This document shows positions 17,788 to 25,656 of a stretch of DNA of 36,899 nucleotides, in pieces. This DNA comes from RGIG8748 sp045532255 (GTDB taxonomy: Bacteria; Bacillota; Clostridia; UMGS1810). Numbering within the stretch: the stretch's first letter is position 1; the number at the start of each line of letters is the position of its first letter. A model generated the notes under the pieces. It was not told where the DNA came from. It made no database searches and saw nothing but the letters and a program-made list of their open reading frames with translations. The translations under genes were made by a program, and so were the position numbers. The DNA is taken from NCBI GenBank assembly GCA_045532255.1, contig JAZSFO010000041.1, forward strand, positions 1-36,899. The letters are read 5' to 3'.

Positions 17788-18594
17788 ATGACTATGACAA
17801 ACGAATTCGAAATCAAAAAACAAATTTGCGAAATCGGAAAAAGAATTTACGACAGAGGCATGGTTGCTTCCAACGACGGTAACATTTCCGTTAAAATCAG
17901 CGAGAATGAATTTCTTTGCACACCCACAGGCGTAAGTAAGGGCTTTATGACACCCGACTACATCTGTAAGGTAGATGCCGAAGGAAATGTAATTTCCGCT
18001 AACGGAAACTTCCGTCCTTCTTCCGAAATCAAGATGCACATGAGAGTTTACAAACAGAGACCTGATGTTAAGTCTGTTGTTCACGCTCACCCCATCTATG
18101 CAACAAGCTTTGCAATTGCAGGTGTTCCCCTCACACAGCCCATCATGCCTGAGGCAGTAATCGCTCTCGGTTGCGTTCCGATTGCAGACTACGGTACACC
18201 TTCCACAAACGAAATCCCCGATGCAGTTGAGAAGTATCTCCAGCACTTTGACGCAGTTCTCCTTGCAAACCACGGTGCTCTCTCCTATTCTGATTCACTT
18301 CTTTCTGCATATCACAAGATGGAATCACTTGAGTTCTATGCAGAGCTTCTTTATCACTCAAAGGCTCTCGGCGGACCCAAGGAGCTTTCCAGCTCACAGG
18401 TTAAGAGACTTTACGAAATCAGAAAGAATTTCGGCATGACAGGTAAGCATCCAGCAGACATCTGCCTCAATGTACACGGCAAGAGCTGTCACAACTGCCA
18501 CATGGGTGTTACAGATTCCGGATGTCAGGGTTCTTCTGACGAAGCTCTTATAGCTGCTATAACAAAAAAAGTTATGGAAGAATTAGGTAAATAA
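17788..18594 (+). CDS. Class II aldolase (L-fuculose/rhamnulose-1-phosphate aldolase-like) with a C-terminal BMC-targeting tail
   Basis: A zinc-dependent aldolase of the AraD/FucA family that would cleave L-fuculose- or L-rhamnulose-1-phosphate to dihydroxyacetone phosphate and lactaldehyde. SNDGNIS is at residues 28-34, phosphate-site TPTGVSKG at 45-52, catalytic E80 in RPSSE, and zinc ligands H99, H101 (VHAHP) and H162 (ANHGAL). E. coli FucA is 215 residues; this protein is 268. The extra tail holds Cys 234, 237 and 246 and then an amphipathic helix, DEALIAAITKKVMEELGK (251-268), of encapsulation-peptide type. AAGGAG (17778-17783) lies 4 bases from ATG 17788 and 10 from ATG 17794, so either may be used. 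Confidence 0.92.
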   Translation: MTMTNEFEIKKQICEIGKRIYDRGMVASNDGNISVKISENEFLCTPTGVSKGFMTPDYICKVDAEGNVISANGNFRPSSEIKMHMRVYKQRPDVKSVVHAHPIYATSFAIAGVPLTQPIMPEAVIALGCVPIADYGTPSTNEIPDAVEKYLQHFDAVLLANHGALSYSDSLLSAYHKMESLEFYAELLYHSKALGGPKELSSSQVKRLYEIRKNFGMTGKHPADICLNVHGKSCHNCHMGVTDSGCQGSSDEALIAAITKKVMEELGK

Positions 18595-18597
18595 GCT

Positions 18598-19101
18598 ATG
18601 GACGACAAGACCTTAAATAATTTGGTCGACACCGTTACCAGGAGCGTGCTAAACGGTTTTCAGACTTCCAGGGATAATTATACCAAAGGATACATTACCC
18701 TCAGCAGTGCAAAGTCACTTGCAAAAAAGGTAGAAGCAGAAGCAGCCCGTATAGGAGTCAAGGCAGTAGTTGCCGTATCCAATGCAGCAGCAAGACCTGT
18801 TCTTGTAGAATGTATGGATGACTCATACATAGCAAGCTTCGATATAGCTCTTAACAAAGCATATACTTCCGTGGCATTAAAAATGCCGACTTCAACACTC
18901 AAGTCTTTGTCTCAGCCAAATCAGGATTTGTACGGAATACAATTTACAAATCAGGGACAGATAGTGATTTTCGGAGGCGGTGTTCCCCTTATAAGTGACG
19001 GAAGCATAATAGGCGGACTTGGTGTAAGCGGCGGAAGCGAAGAACAAGATACCTACCTTGCGGACTACGGAAGGAAGGTTTTTGAGGAGGAATTGTCATA
19101 A
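18598..19101 (+). CDS. GlcG/HbpS-like protein with an N-terminal BMC-targeting-like helix
   Basis: A 167-residue protein of the GlcG/HbpS (DUF336) family, the domain also found at the C-terminus of PduO. Family signatures are GYITLSSAKSLAKKVEAEA, the SNAAARPVLVECMDD stretch and the glycine-rich GGGVPLISDGSIIGGLGVSGG. Family members bind haem or corrinoid-like ligands, but the biochemical role in BMC loci is not established. The first 22 residues, ending SVLNGFQ, look like an amphipathic encapsulation helix followed by a short linker, suggesting lumenal location. It begins 3 bases after the aldolase stop. Confidence 0.88.
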   Translation: MDDKTLNNLVDTVTRSVLNGFQTSRDNYTKGYITLSSAKSLAKKVEAEAARIGVKAVVAVSNAAARPVLVECMDDSYIASFDIALNKAYTSVALKMPTSTLKSLSQPNQDLYGIQFTNQGQIVIFGGGVPLISDGSIIGGLGVSGGSEEQDTYLADYGRKVFEEELS

Positions 19102-19448
19102 ACACATTTACAGTTAATGATAATCCCGAGCTTAATGCAAAAAAGCTTACCGCTAATATCAATCATGGCATCATAGTTAAGGTTTCGCCAAATCTCAAAG
19201 ATGAATTTATTTATCATCTTGTGGAAAACGGCGGATATCTCGCCTCGGATAAGCAAGCGAAGAAAATGATGCAGACTGTCAAAAGCACGACGAGCCTCAA
19301 TGCCGTACTCTATGGTATTGGTGCCGTAACAGAAGGTATCCGTAAGTTTATAATTTACAACATCAAAGAAGAACAATCAAACACTTCCCTGCCCTTTGGC
19401 GCAGTTGGAATAAAGTGCGAAAATAATATTTCTACAAGGAGAATGGCT
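19098..19448 (+). CDS. Unrecognised ORF, ATA start, in frame with and open into the alcohol dehydrogenase
   Basis: I do not recognise this product with confidence. About 117 codons are open from a non-standard ATA (19098), which overlaps the preceding stop as ATAA and has AGGAGG (19085-19090) at the ideal 7-base distance. No ATG, GTG or TTG occurs in this frame before GTG 19221, which has no ribosome site. The predicted protein is soluble and mixed alpha/beta. Its segment AVLYGIGAVTEGIRKFIIYN faintly recalls Alba/SpoVS-like folds (weak, by eye). There is no stop codon before the ADH start at 19449, so initiation here would give a 517-residue fusion. Other possibilities are a mutated start, a lost stop, or a decayed gene. 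Confidence 0.5.
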
Positions 19449-20651
19449 ATGGATGTAAATCAGGAACAAATTCAGGCAATAGTTCAGCAGATTTTGTCCG
19501 GCATGAATCAAGGTGCCCAAGCTCCAAAGAGCTGTGCATCGCAGGGTGTGCCCAAGACAAGCCGCGTTGCTATGCTTACTGCCCTTGAGAATTACGAAAT
19601 CAAAGAGTTCCCAATTCCGGAGCTTGGCGACGACGATATACTCGTAAAGGTAGAAGGTTGCGGCGTTTGCGGAACAGATGCCCACGAATTCAAGCGTGAC
19701 CCGTTTGGTCTTATTCCCGTTGTACTCGGTCATGAGGGAACAGGCGAAATAGTAAAAATGGGCAAAAATGTAAAGATGGACAGCGCAGGCAAACCGCTTA
19801 ATGTCGGCGATAAGATTGTTACATGTATGATATTCAAGGATAATCCCGACATAACAATGTATGACCTCAACAAACAGAATGTCGGCGGAGCTGATGTATA
19901 CGGTCTGCTTCCCGATGATGATATTCATCTTAACGGATGGTTTGCTGACTATATGGTTGTACGCAAAGGCTCTTCTGTATTCAATGTAAGTGACCTTGAC
20001 CTTGATTCGAGAATACTTATCGAACCGTGTGCAGTTCTTATACATGCAGTAGAAAGAGCAAAAACAACAGGAATACTTAGATTTAACTCCCGTGTAGCTG
20101 TTCAGGGTTGCGGTCCTATCGGACTTATCTGTATAGCAATCTTAAGAACAATGGGAATAGAAAACATTGTTGCAATTGACGGTGAGCAGAAGAGACTCAA
20201 TATGGCTATGGAGCTTGGTGCTACTGCTACTGTTAACTTCAAGGATTTTGCAGGTCAGGAAGCACTTGCAGAAGGCGTTAAAAACGCTCTCGGCGGTTAT
20301 TATGCTGACTTTGCATTCCAGTGCACGGGCTCTCCTGTTGCACACAGCAACATATACAAATTCATTCGCAGCGGCGGCGGTCTTTGCGAACTTGGATTCT
20401 TTATCAATGGCGGAGATGCAACAATCAATCCCCACTTTGATATATGCGCAAAGGAAATCACAACTGTCGGTTCATGGGTATACACACTCCGTGACTATGC
20501 AACAACATTTGATTTCTTAAAGCGTGCTAAGGGAATCGGTCTCCCGCTTGAAAAACTTATAACACACAGATTCCCGCTTTCACAAATCAATGAGGCCCAC
20601 AAAACCAACCTTGAAATGAAGGGTCTGAAAATAGCAATTATAAATGAATAA
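19449..20651 (+). CDS. Zinc-dependent alcohol dehydrogenase with an N-terminal BMC-targeting peptide
   Basis: A 400-residue medium-chain dehydrogenase. Catalytic zinc ligands are C74 (CGVCGTDAHE), H95 and E96 (LGHEGTGE), with the later EPCAVLIHAVER region. The NAD-binding motif is QGCGPIGL. The usual four-Cys structural-zinc lobe is absent; that region reads CMIFKDNPDITMYD. The N-terminal MDVNQEQIQAIVQQILSGMN is an encapsulation-type helix followed by a linker to residue 37. In the BMC it would reduce propionaldehyde to propanol, or lactaldehyde to propanediol, and recycle NADH. ATG 19449 is 7 bases after AAGGAG; ATG 19443 is too close. The frame is open upstream into the preceding ORF. Confidence 0.9.
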   Translation: MDVNQEQIQAIVQQILSGMNQGAQAPKSCASQGVPKTSRVAMLTALENYEIKEFPIPELGDDDILVKVEGCGVCGTDAHEFKRDPFGLIPVVLGHEGTGEIVKMGKNVKMDSAGKPLNVGDKIVTCMIFKDNPDITMYDLNKQNVGGADVYGLLPDDDIHLNGWFADYMVVRKGSSVFNVSDLDLDSRILIEPCAVLIHAVERAKTTGILRFNSRVAVQGCGPIGLICIAILRTMGIENIVAIDGEQKRLNMAMELGATATVNFKDFAGQEALAEGVKNALGGYYADFAFQCTGSPVAHSNIYKFIRSGGGLCELGFFINGGDATINPHFDICAKEITTVGSWVYTLRDYATTFDFLKRAKGIGLPLEKLITHRFPLSQINEAHKTNLEMKGLKIAIINE

Positions 20652-20673
20652 TATTTTTTAGGAGGATATTAAA

Positions 20674-20949
20674 ATGGCTAAAGAAGCATTAGGAATGATT
20701 GAAACAAGAGGTCTTACAGCAGCAGTAGAGGCAGCAGACGCAATGGTAAAGGCAGCAGAGGTTACACTTATCGGCACAGAAAAGATCGGTTCCGGTCTTG
20801 TAAGTGTTATGGTAAGAGGCGATGTTGGTGCAGTTAAGGCAGCAACAGAAGCAGGCGCTACAACAGCATCAAGACTTGGCGAACTCATTGCAGTTCATGT
20901 AATCCCCAGACCCCATGAGGATGTAGAAAAGATTCTCCCCAAATTCTAA
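20674..20949 (+). CDS. BMC-H shell protein (PduA/EutM-like)
   Basis: A 91-residue single BMC-domain protein that forms the hexagonal tiles of the shell facets. It begins EALGMIETRGLTAAVEAADAM, has the pore-loop segment KIGSGLVSVMVRGDVGAV and ends AVHVIPRPHEDVEKILP, all canonical. AGGAGG precedes ATG 20674. It is very similar to the next gene, pointing to a tandem duplication. The small GSG pore would suit passage of propanediol-sized molecules (known for relatives). Confidence 0.96.
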   Translation: MAKEALGMIETRGLTAAVEAADAMVKAAEVTLIGTEKIGSGLVSVMVRGDVGAVKAATEAGATTASRLGELIAVHVIPRPHEDVEKILPKF

Positions 20950-20968
20950 TCTAAAAGGAGAAATCAAG

Positions 20969-21325
20969 ATGGCAGCATCAAAAACAACAAAAACTACAAA
21001 AGCAGCTCCCAAGGAGTCTGCACCAATTATCAAGGAGGAAAAGAAAATGTCATTAGAAGCATTAGGTATTATCGAAACAAGGGGCTTAGTAGCAGCAATC
21101 GAAGCTGCTGATGCTATGCTCAAAGCAGCAAATGTTCAGCTCGTTGGAACAGAGAGAATCGGTTCAGGTCTCGTAAGCGTTATGGTAAGAGGCGATGTAG
21201 GCGCTGTTAAATCTGCTGTAGAAGCAGGTCAGGCAAACGCTTCAAAGCTTGGTGAAATAATCGCTACACATGTAATCCCCAGACCTCACGGCGATGTTGA
21301 AAAAATCATTCCTACACTTAAGTAA
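20969..21325 (+). CDS. BMC-H shell protein with a Lys/Ala-rich N-terminal extension and a possible second start
   Basis: The full-length frame is 118 residues from ATG 20969, with AAGGAG (20955-20960) 8 bases upstream. The first 26 residues form a flexible Thr/Lys/Ala/Glu-rich extension not found in ordinary BMC-H proteins. The canonical domain starts at residue 27 (MSLEALGIIETRG). There a second ATG (21047) is preceded by AAGGAGG (21032-21038), again 8 bases away, so a 92-residue canonical form may also be made. The rest matches the preceding BMC-H (RIGSGLVSVMVRGDVGAV, HVIPRPHGDVEKI). Confidence 0.93.
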   Translation: MAASKTTKTTKAAPKESAPIIKEEKKMSLEALGIIETRGLVAAIEAADAMLKAANVQLVGTERIGSGLVSVMVRGDVGAVKSAVEAGQANASKLGEIIATHVIPRPHGDVEKIIPTLK

Positions 21326-21361
21326 TCCCATATCGCAAAGCATTTTTACGAGGTGATATAA

Positions 21362-21625
21362 GTGATTATAGGTAAGGTAGTAGGAAGCATTGTATCAACA
21401 AGAAAAAATGATAATCTGGTCGGAAGCAAATTTATGGTGATTGAGCCTTGCCAAGGCATGGCTCAATCCAGATTTGTCGCTGTTGACAACGTTGGTGCAG
21501 GCATAGGAGAAATTGTTCTCATAGCAACAGGAAGTGCCGCAAGAGTCGGATGCAATATGGCAAGTGCGCCTATTGATGCAGCAATTGTAGGCATAGTAGA
21601 TTCCGGTTCAGAATTGGAGTTTTGA
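21362..21625 (+). CDS. eutN: BMC-P pentameric vertex protein (EutN/CcmL/PduN-like)
   Basis: An 87-residue protein of the EutN/CcmL family whose pentamers cap the twelve vertices of the shell. It starts MIIGKVVGSIVSTRKNDNLV, has GIGEIVLIATGSAARV in the middle and closes with PIDAAIVGIVDS, all family hallmarks. The start is GTG 21362 behind GAGGTG. Only one such gene is in the window, enough for shell closure. Confidence 0.96.
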   Translation: MIIGKVVGSIVSTRKNDNLVGSKFMVIEPCQGMAQSRFVAVDNVGAGIGEIVLIATGSAARVGCNMASAPIDAAIVGIVDSGSELEF

Positions 21626-21630
21626 TTTTA

Positions 21631-22959
21631 ATGGAATTAAACATTCTTAAAGATATTCTTAAACAGGCAGGTGTTACCGGTGCCGGCGGTGCCGGTTTCC
21701 CCTCCTATGCAAAATTGAATACAAATGCAGATACTGTAATACTCAACTGTGCAGAATGTGAACCGCTGCTTAAGCTTCACAGACAGTTAATGGAAATTTA
21801 CGCTCACGAAATTATCACTACACTTTCTATTATTACAGAAGCTGTCGGTGCAAAGGAATTTGCAATAGGCATTAAAAAATCCTATTTGGGAGCATTAAAT
21901 GCCATTATGGGCGAAATAGATTCTTATCCAAACGGCAGAGTACATATCATTGATGAAATATATCCGTCAGGTGACGAGCATGTACTTACATACAATGTTA
22001 CAGGCCGTATAGTGCCCCCCGGCGGTATACCGATTGATGTAGGCGTTATAGTATATAATGTAGAAACAGTTCTCAATATATATCGTGCCGTTAAGCTTTC
22101 CAAAAATGTTACGCACAAGTATGTTACGGTTGCAGGCGAGGTAAAAAACCCTCAGACATTATGTGTTCCGCTTGGAACAAAATTTGCTGCTCTTATAGAA
22201 ATGTGCGGCGGCAAAACATGTAAGGATACTGCTCTTATACAGGGCGGTCCAATGACAGGCAGAAATGCCTCAGACGGTGATACAGTCACCAAAACAACCA
22301 ATGCTATATTGGTAATGCCCAAAGAGCATTATCTTATAAGCAGACGAAATCAGAAAATAACAAACAGTGTACGACAGGCAATGAGTGCTTGCTGTCAATG
22401 CAAAACCTGCACGGAGCTTTGTCCGAGAAATCTTATCGGACATCCGATAAGTCCAAGCGATTTTATGAAATCGCTGACATCTCTCAGAGCAGATACAAAA
22501 GCGCTTATTAATACTCAATACTGTTCACAGTGCGGAATATGCGAAATGTATGCATGTCCCCTTGAGTTAAGCCCTGCTACATTGATTGGAAAATATAAAT
22601 CCGAGCTCAGGAAAAACGGCATTAAACCCGAAAAGCTTGATGCACCAAAGTCCGTTCGTTCGGAAAGAAAATACCGTCAAGTGCCCATGCACAGATTGAT
22701 AACCAGACTTGATGTACAAAAATATGATGTTCCTGCACCGCTTAGCGATGAGGATGTCAATCCGAAAATCGTCAAGATTTCTCTTAGTCAGTCTATCGGT
22801 GCACCGTCCGTCCCCACTGTTAATATCGGAGACAAAGTAAAGACAGGAGATTTGATAGCAGCTCCCAAGGAAGATGCACTATCAATTGCACTCCACAGCT
22901 CTATAGACGGTTTAGTAACTGATATTACAGATAAATATATTGTAATATCATCAAAATAA
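21631..22959 (+). CDS. pduS: PduS/RnfC-like flavin and Fe-S electron-transfer protein
   Basis: A 442-residue RnfC/NuoF-like protein. The N-terminal GVTGAGGAGFPSYAKL and NCAECEPLL segments belong to the FMN/NADH-binding fold. A SLBB-like domain follows, then two [4Fe-4S] motifs: CCQCKTCTELCP (Cys 254-264) and CSQCGICEMYACP (Cys 298, 301, 304, 309). The C-terminus ends in a biotinyl-like hammerhead. PduS recycles cobalamin in B12-dependent BMCs; here, beside a B12-free dehydratase, it more likely moves electrons across the shell or supports NAD recycling (inference). ATG 21631 is preferred over TTG 21622, which would overlap the eutN stop. Confidence 0.92.
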   Translation: MELNILKDILKQAGVTGAGGAGFPSYAKLNTNADTVILNCAECEPLLKLHRQLMEIYAHEIITTLSIITEAVGAKEFAIGIKKSYLGALNAIMGEIDSYPNGRVHIIDEIYPSGDEHVLTYNVTGRIVPPGGIPIDVGVIVYNVETVLNIYRAVKLSKNVTHKYVTVAGEVKNPQTLCVPLGTKFAALIEMCGGKTCKDTALIQGGPMTGRNASDGDTVTKTTNAILVMPKEHYLISRRNQKITNSVRQAMSACCQCKTCTELCPRNLIGHPISPSDFMKSLTSLRADTKALINTQYCSQCGICEMYACPLELSPATLIGKYKSELRKNGIKPEKLDAPKSVRSERKYRQVPMHRLITRLDVQKYDVPAPLSDEDVNPKIVKISLSQSIGAPSVPTVNIGDKVKTGDLIAAPKEDALSIALHSSIDGLVTDITDKYIVISSK

Positions 22960-22983
22960 CAAGCAACGGAAAGGATACTTACC

Positions 22984-23532
22984 ATGGCAAAAGCAATAGG
23001 AATGGTAGAATACTTTAATGTAACCACAGGTGTACAGGCTGCCGACACAATGGCAAAAACTGCAGATGTTGAAATTCTTTCTGCAATGACCGTATGTCCG
23101 GGTAAATATATAGTTATAATCGCGGGCGAACTAAGTGCTGTCAAAGCATCGGTTGATGCATCAAAGATAAGATTTCCAAACAAGCTTGTAGACAGTTTTG
23201 TTCTTGGAAATCCGCATGAAGACATCTTTCCTGCAATATACGGTGCAACAGATCCGGGAGAGGTATCAGCTCTTGGTGTTATAGAAACATTTTCTGCAGC
23301 ATCAGCAATAGTTGCAGCAGATATTGCAGCAAAAACCGCAATTGTAAAGCTATTGGAGCTTCGCCTTGCAAAAGGTATGAGCGGCAAATCTTATCTCTTC
23401 ATTACAGGTGAAGTTGCTGCAGTAAGCGCAGCTATAGAAAAGGCACGCGATGCTATTAAGGATGAGGGAATGTATCTTGACAGCGCTGTAATACCCCGTC
23501 CGGACAAAAATCTATGGAAATCTATTCTCTAA
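22984..23532 (+). CDS. BMC-T tandem-domain shell protein (PduT-like)
   Basis: A 182-residue protein with two BMC domains in tandem (about residues 1-90 and 94-182), forming pseudohexameric trimers. The line AIGMVEYF...TVCPGKYIVIIAGEL, then ALGVIETFSAASAIVAADIA and VIPRPDKNLW, closely follows PduT. In Pdu systems PduT binds a [4Fe-4S] cluster at its pore through a Cys in a GGKCY segment and pairs with PduS. Here that place reads SGKSYL, with Ser136. A pore-side cluster is therefore doubtful. It follows the pduS-like gene, as expected for partners. Confidence 0.93.
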   Translation: MAKAIGMVEYFNVTTGVQAADTMAKTADVEILSAMTVCPGKYIVIIAGELSAVKASVDASKIRFPNKLVDSFVLGNPHEDIFPAIYGATDPGEVSALGVIETFSAASAIVAADIAAKTAIVKLLELRLAKGMSGKSYLFITGEVAAVSAAIEKARDAIKDEGMYLDSAVIPRPDKNLWKSIL

Positions 23533-23559
23533 ATATACATAAAGTGAGGATTATGCATT

Positions 23560-24963
23560 ATGAATAACGAAAAGTACATTAGTGAAATTGTAGCAAATGT
23601 AATCAAATCCATGCAAAATGAAGGCTCGGCAAAAACAGGCACACACAAAAAAGGTGTATTTACATCGATGTCTGATGCACTCAGTGCAGTAGACAAGGCC
23701 TACAAAGAGCTTAAAAGCTACTCCGTTGAGCAGAGAGAGGAAATGATAAAAAACATCCGCAGACTCACCCTTGAGGAAGCCGAAATCATGGCAAAAATGG
23801 GTGTAGAAGAAACGGGTATGGGTAATGTAAATGACAAAATCATAAAGCATCAGCTTGTTGCAAAAAAGACTCCCGGTACTGAGGACCTCAAGCCGTCAGT
23901 TATGACAGGCGATGCAGGAATGACACTCGTTGAAATGGCTCCCTATGGTGTAATAGGAAGTATAACACCTTCTACCAATCCGTCCGAGACAGTTATCTGT
24001 AACTCGATGGGTATGATTGCAGCAGGAAACGGCGTGGTATTTAACCCCCACCCCAATGCAAAGAATGTTGCAAACTATGCAGTTGACCTTGTTAACCGTG
24101 CAGTTCTTGAGGCAGGCGGTCCCGAAAACCTCGTTGTTTCGGTAGAAAATCCCACCAAGGAGTCCTCCGATGAAATGATGGCATCTCCTATTGTAAGAAT
24201 GCTCGTAGCAACAGGCGGTCCCGGTGTTGTAAAAGCACTTTTGTCCTCCGGCAAAAAAGCTATCGGTGCTGGTGCAGGAAATCCCCCTGTTATTGTTGAT
24301 GACACAGCTGACATTGCTAAAGCAGCAAAAGATATCGTAGCAGGTTCAAGTTTTGATAACAACCTTCCGTGTATTGCAGAAAAAGAATGTTTTGCATTTT
24401 CAAACATTGCAAATACACTTATTACAGAAATGCAGAAAAGCGGTGCATACCTGCTTAAAGGCGATGACATAAACAAGCTCATGCAGCTCTGCCTTGTTAA
24501 TAAAGACGGCAAGTATGATATTAACAAGAAGTGGGTTGGCAAGGATGCATCCAAATTCCTCGAAGCAATAGGCATAAGTGCACCTCAGGGTACAAAACTT
24601 ATTATATGCGAAACCGACAACAAGCATCCGTTTGTACAGGTTGAACTGATGATGCCGATACTTGCCATTGTAAGAGTATCAGGTATTGACGAAGCTATTG
24701 AAATGGCATGTCAGGCAGAACACGGAAACAGACATTCTGCACACATACATTCAAAGAACATAGACCACCTTTCAAGATTTGCAAAGGCAGTCGAAACTAC
24801 AATATTTGTAAAGAACGCACCCTCCTATGCCGGTATCGGTGCAGGCGGCGAGGGCTACACAACATTTACAATTGCAGGTCCCACAGGCGAAGGCCTGACT
24901 GCCGCTCACTCCTTTACAAGAAGCAGAAGATGCGTACTTGTTGACGGACTCCATATTGTTTAA
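23560..24963 (+). CDS. pduP: CoA-acylating propionaldehyde dehydrogenase (PduP/EutE-like)
   Basis: A 467-residue aldehyde dehydrogenase that converts propionaldehyde, NAD+ and CoA to propionyl-CoA inside the BMC. The catalytic Cys is C271 in DNNLPCIAEKE. The cofactor region shows PYGVIGSITPSTNPSETVICN and GPGVVKALLSSGKKAIGAGAGN. The first 20 residues, MNNEKYISEIVANVIKSMQN, form the encapsulation helix known from PduP, joined by a linker to the enzyme at about residue 40. It has a GAGG ribosome site and follows the PduT-like gene by 27 bases. Confidence 0.96.
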   Translation: MNNEKYISEIVANVIKSMQNEGSAKTGTHKKGVFTSMSDALSAVDKAYKELKSYSVEQREEMIKNIRRLTLEEAEIMAKMGVEETGMGNVNDKIIKHQLVAKKTPGTEDLKPSVMTGDAGMTLVEMAPYGVIGSITPSTNPSETVICNSMGMIAAGNGVVFNPHPNAKNVANYAVDLVNRAVLEAGGPENLVVSVENPTKESSDEMMASPIVRMLVATGGPGVVKALLSSGKKAIGAGAGNPPVIVDDTADIAKAAKDIVAGSSFDNNLPCIAEKECFAFSNIANTLITEMQKSGAYLLKGDDINKLMQLCLVNKDGKYDINKKWVGKDASKFLEAIGISAPQGTKLIICETDNKHPFVQVELMMPILAIVRVSGIDEAIEMACQAEHGNRHSAHIHSKNIDHLSRFAKAVETTIFVKNAPSYAGIGAGGEGYTTFTIAGPTGEGLTAAHSFTRSRRCVLVDGLHIV

Positions 24964-24988
24964 TAATTAAAGAAAGACGGTCATAATT

Positions 24989-25636
24989 ATGAATGCATTA
25001 GGATTAATTGAAGTATACAGTTTTACAACAGCTCTTTGTGTAGCTGACCTTATGGCAAAATCCGCTGATGTAAAGGTAATTGCTTTTGACAGAAACAGAC
25101 CCTTTGCACCGGATGCTCCTGCTCCCCTTATAATCATTGTCAAGGTTGAAGGAAGCGTTGCTGCTGTACAGGCTGCAATTGATGCAGGCAAGCAGTATGC
25201 AGTATCTAAGAAAAAATATATTGTTTCTCATATTATCCCCCGTCCTGATGAGGATGCCGAGAAAATGGCATACCTTATGGATATCAACAAGGATAAATTC
25301 AACACCAAGCTGCCAAAGAGCATGAAGGGTGTCGAAGCAGACAATATCGGTTTTGGCAAAGCTGTCGGTATAATAGAAATATCCGGCTTTACCGCATCTG
25401 TTGTTGCCCTTGATGCAATGTGCAAGGCAGCAGATGTAAAGCTTCTTCACAAGGAAGAACGACTTGGCGGAAGACTGGTAACTCTTGTTGTAGCGGGAAC
25501 TGTCTCTGCAATCAAGGCAGCTCTTGAACACGGAGAAAAAACAGCATCTCCCGTAGGAGAAGTATACGGAAACGAATGTATTGCTTCCCCCCACCCCGAA
25601 TTACTCAAATTTTTTGACTTGGATATCTTAGTGTGA
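24989..25636 (+). CDS. BMC-T tandem-domain shell protein with a proline-rich first pore loop
   Basis: A 215-residue protein with two BMC domains (about 1-85 and 125-210) joined by a roughly 35-residue linker. Domain 1 starts ALGLIEVYSFTTALCVADLM, domain 2 KAVGIIEISGFTASVVALDAM, and the HIIPRPDEDAEK phrase is a BMC signature. Where most domains have a short glycine pore loop, domain 1 carries DRNRPFAPDAPAPL, while domain 2 has ERLGGRLVTLV. It probably forms trimers that act as larger or gated pores for cofactors, as tandem BMC proteins do elsewhere (inference). The ribosome site is weak. Confidence 0.9.
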   Translation: MNALGLIEVYSFTTALCVADLMAKSADVKVIAFDRNRPFAPDAPAPLIIIVKVEGSVAAVQAAIDAGKQYAVSKKKYIVSHIIPRPDEDAEKMAYLMDINKDKFNTKLPKSMKGVEADNIGFGKAVGIIEISGFTASVVALDAMCKAADVKLLHKEERLGGRLVTLVVAGTVSAIKAALEHGEKTASPVGEVYGNECIASPHPELLKFFDLDILV

Positions 25637-25656
25637 CAGGATAGGAGAAATAATCT

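Noticed and set aside
19221..20651. Reading the alcohol dehydrogenase as a 476-residue protein from GTG 19221
   Set aside because: GTG 19221 has no ribosome site and would cut the upstream ORF in the middle; ATG 19449 has AAGGAG at 7 bases and starts right at the targeting helix.
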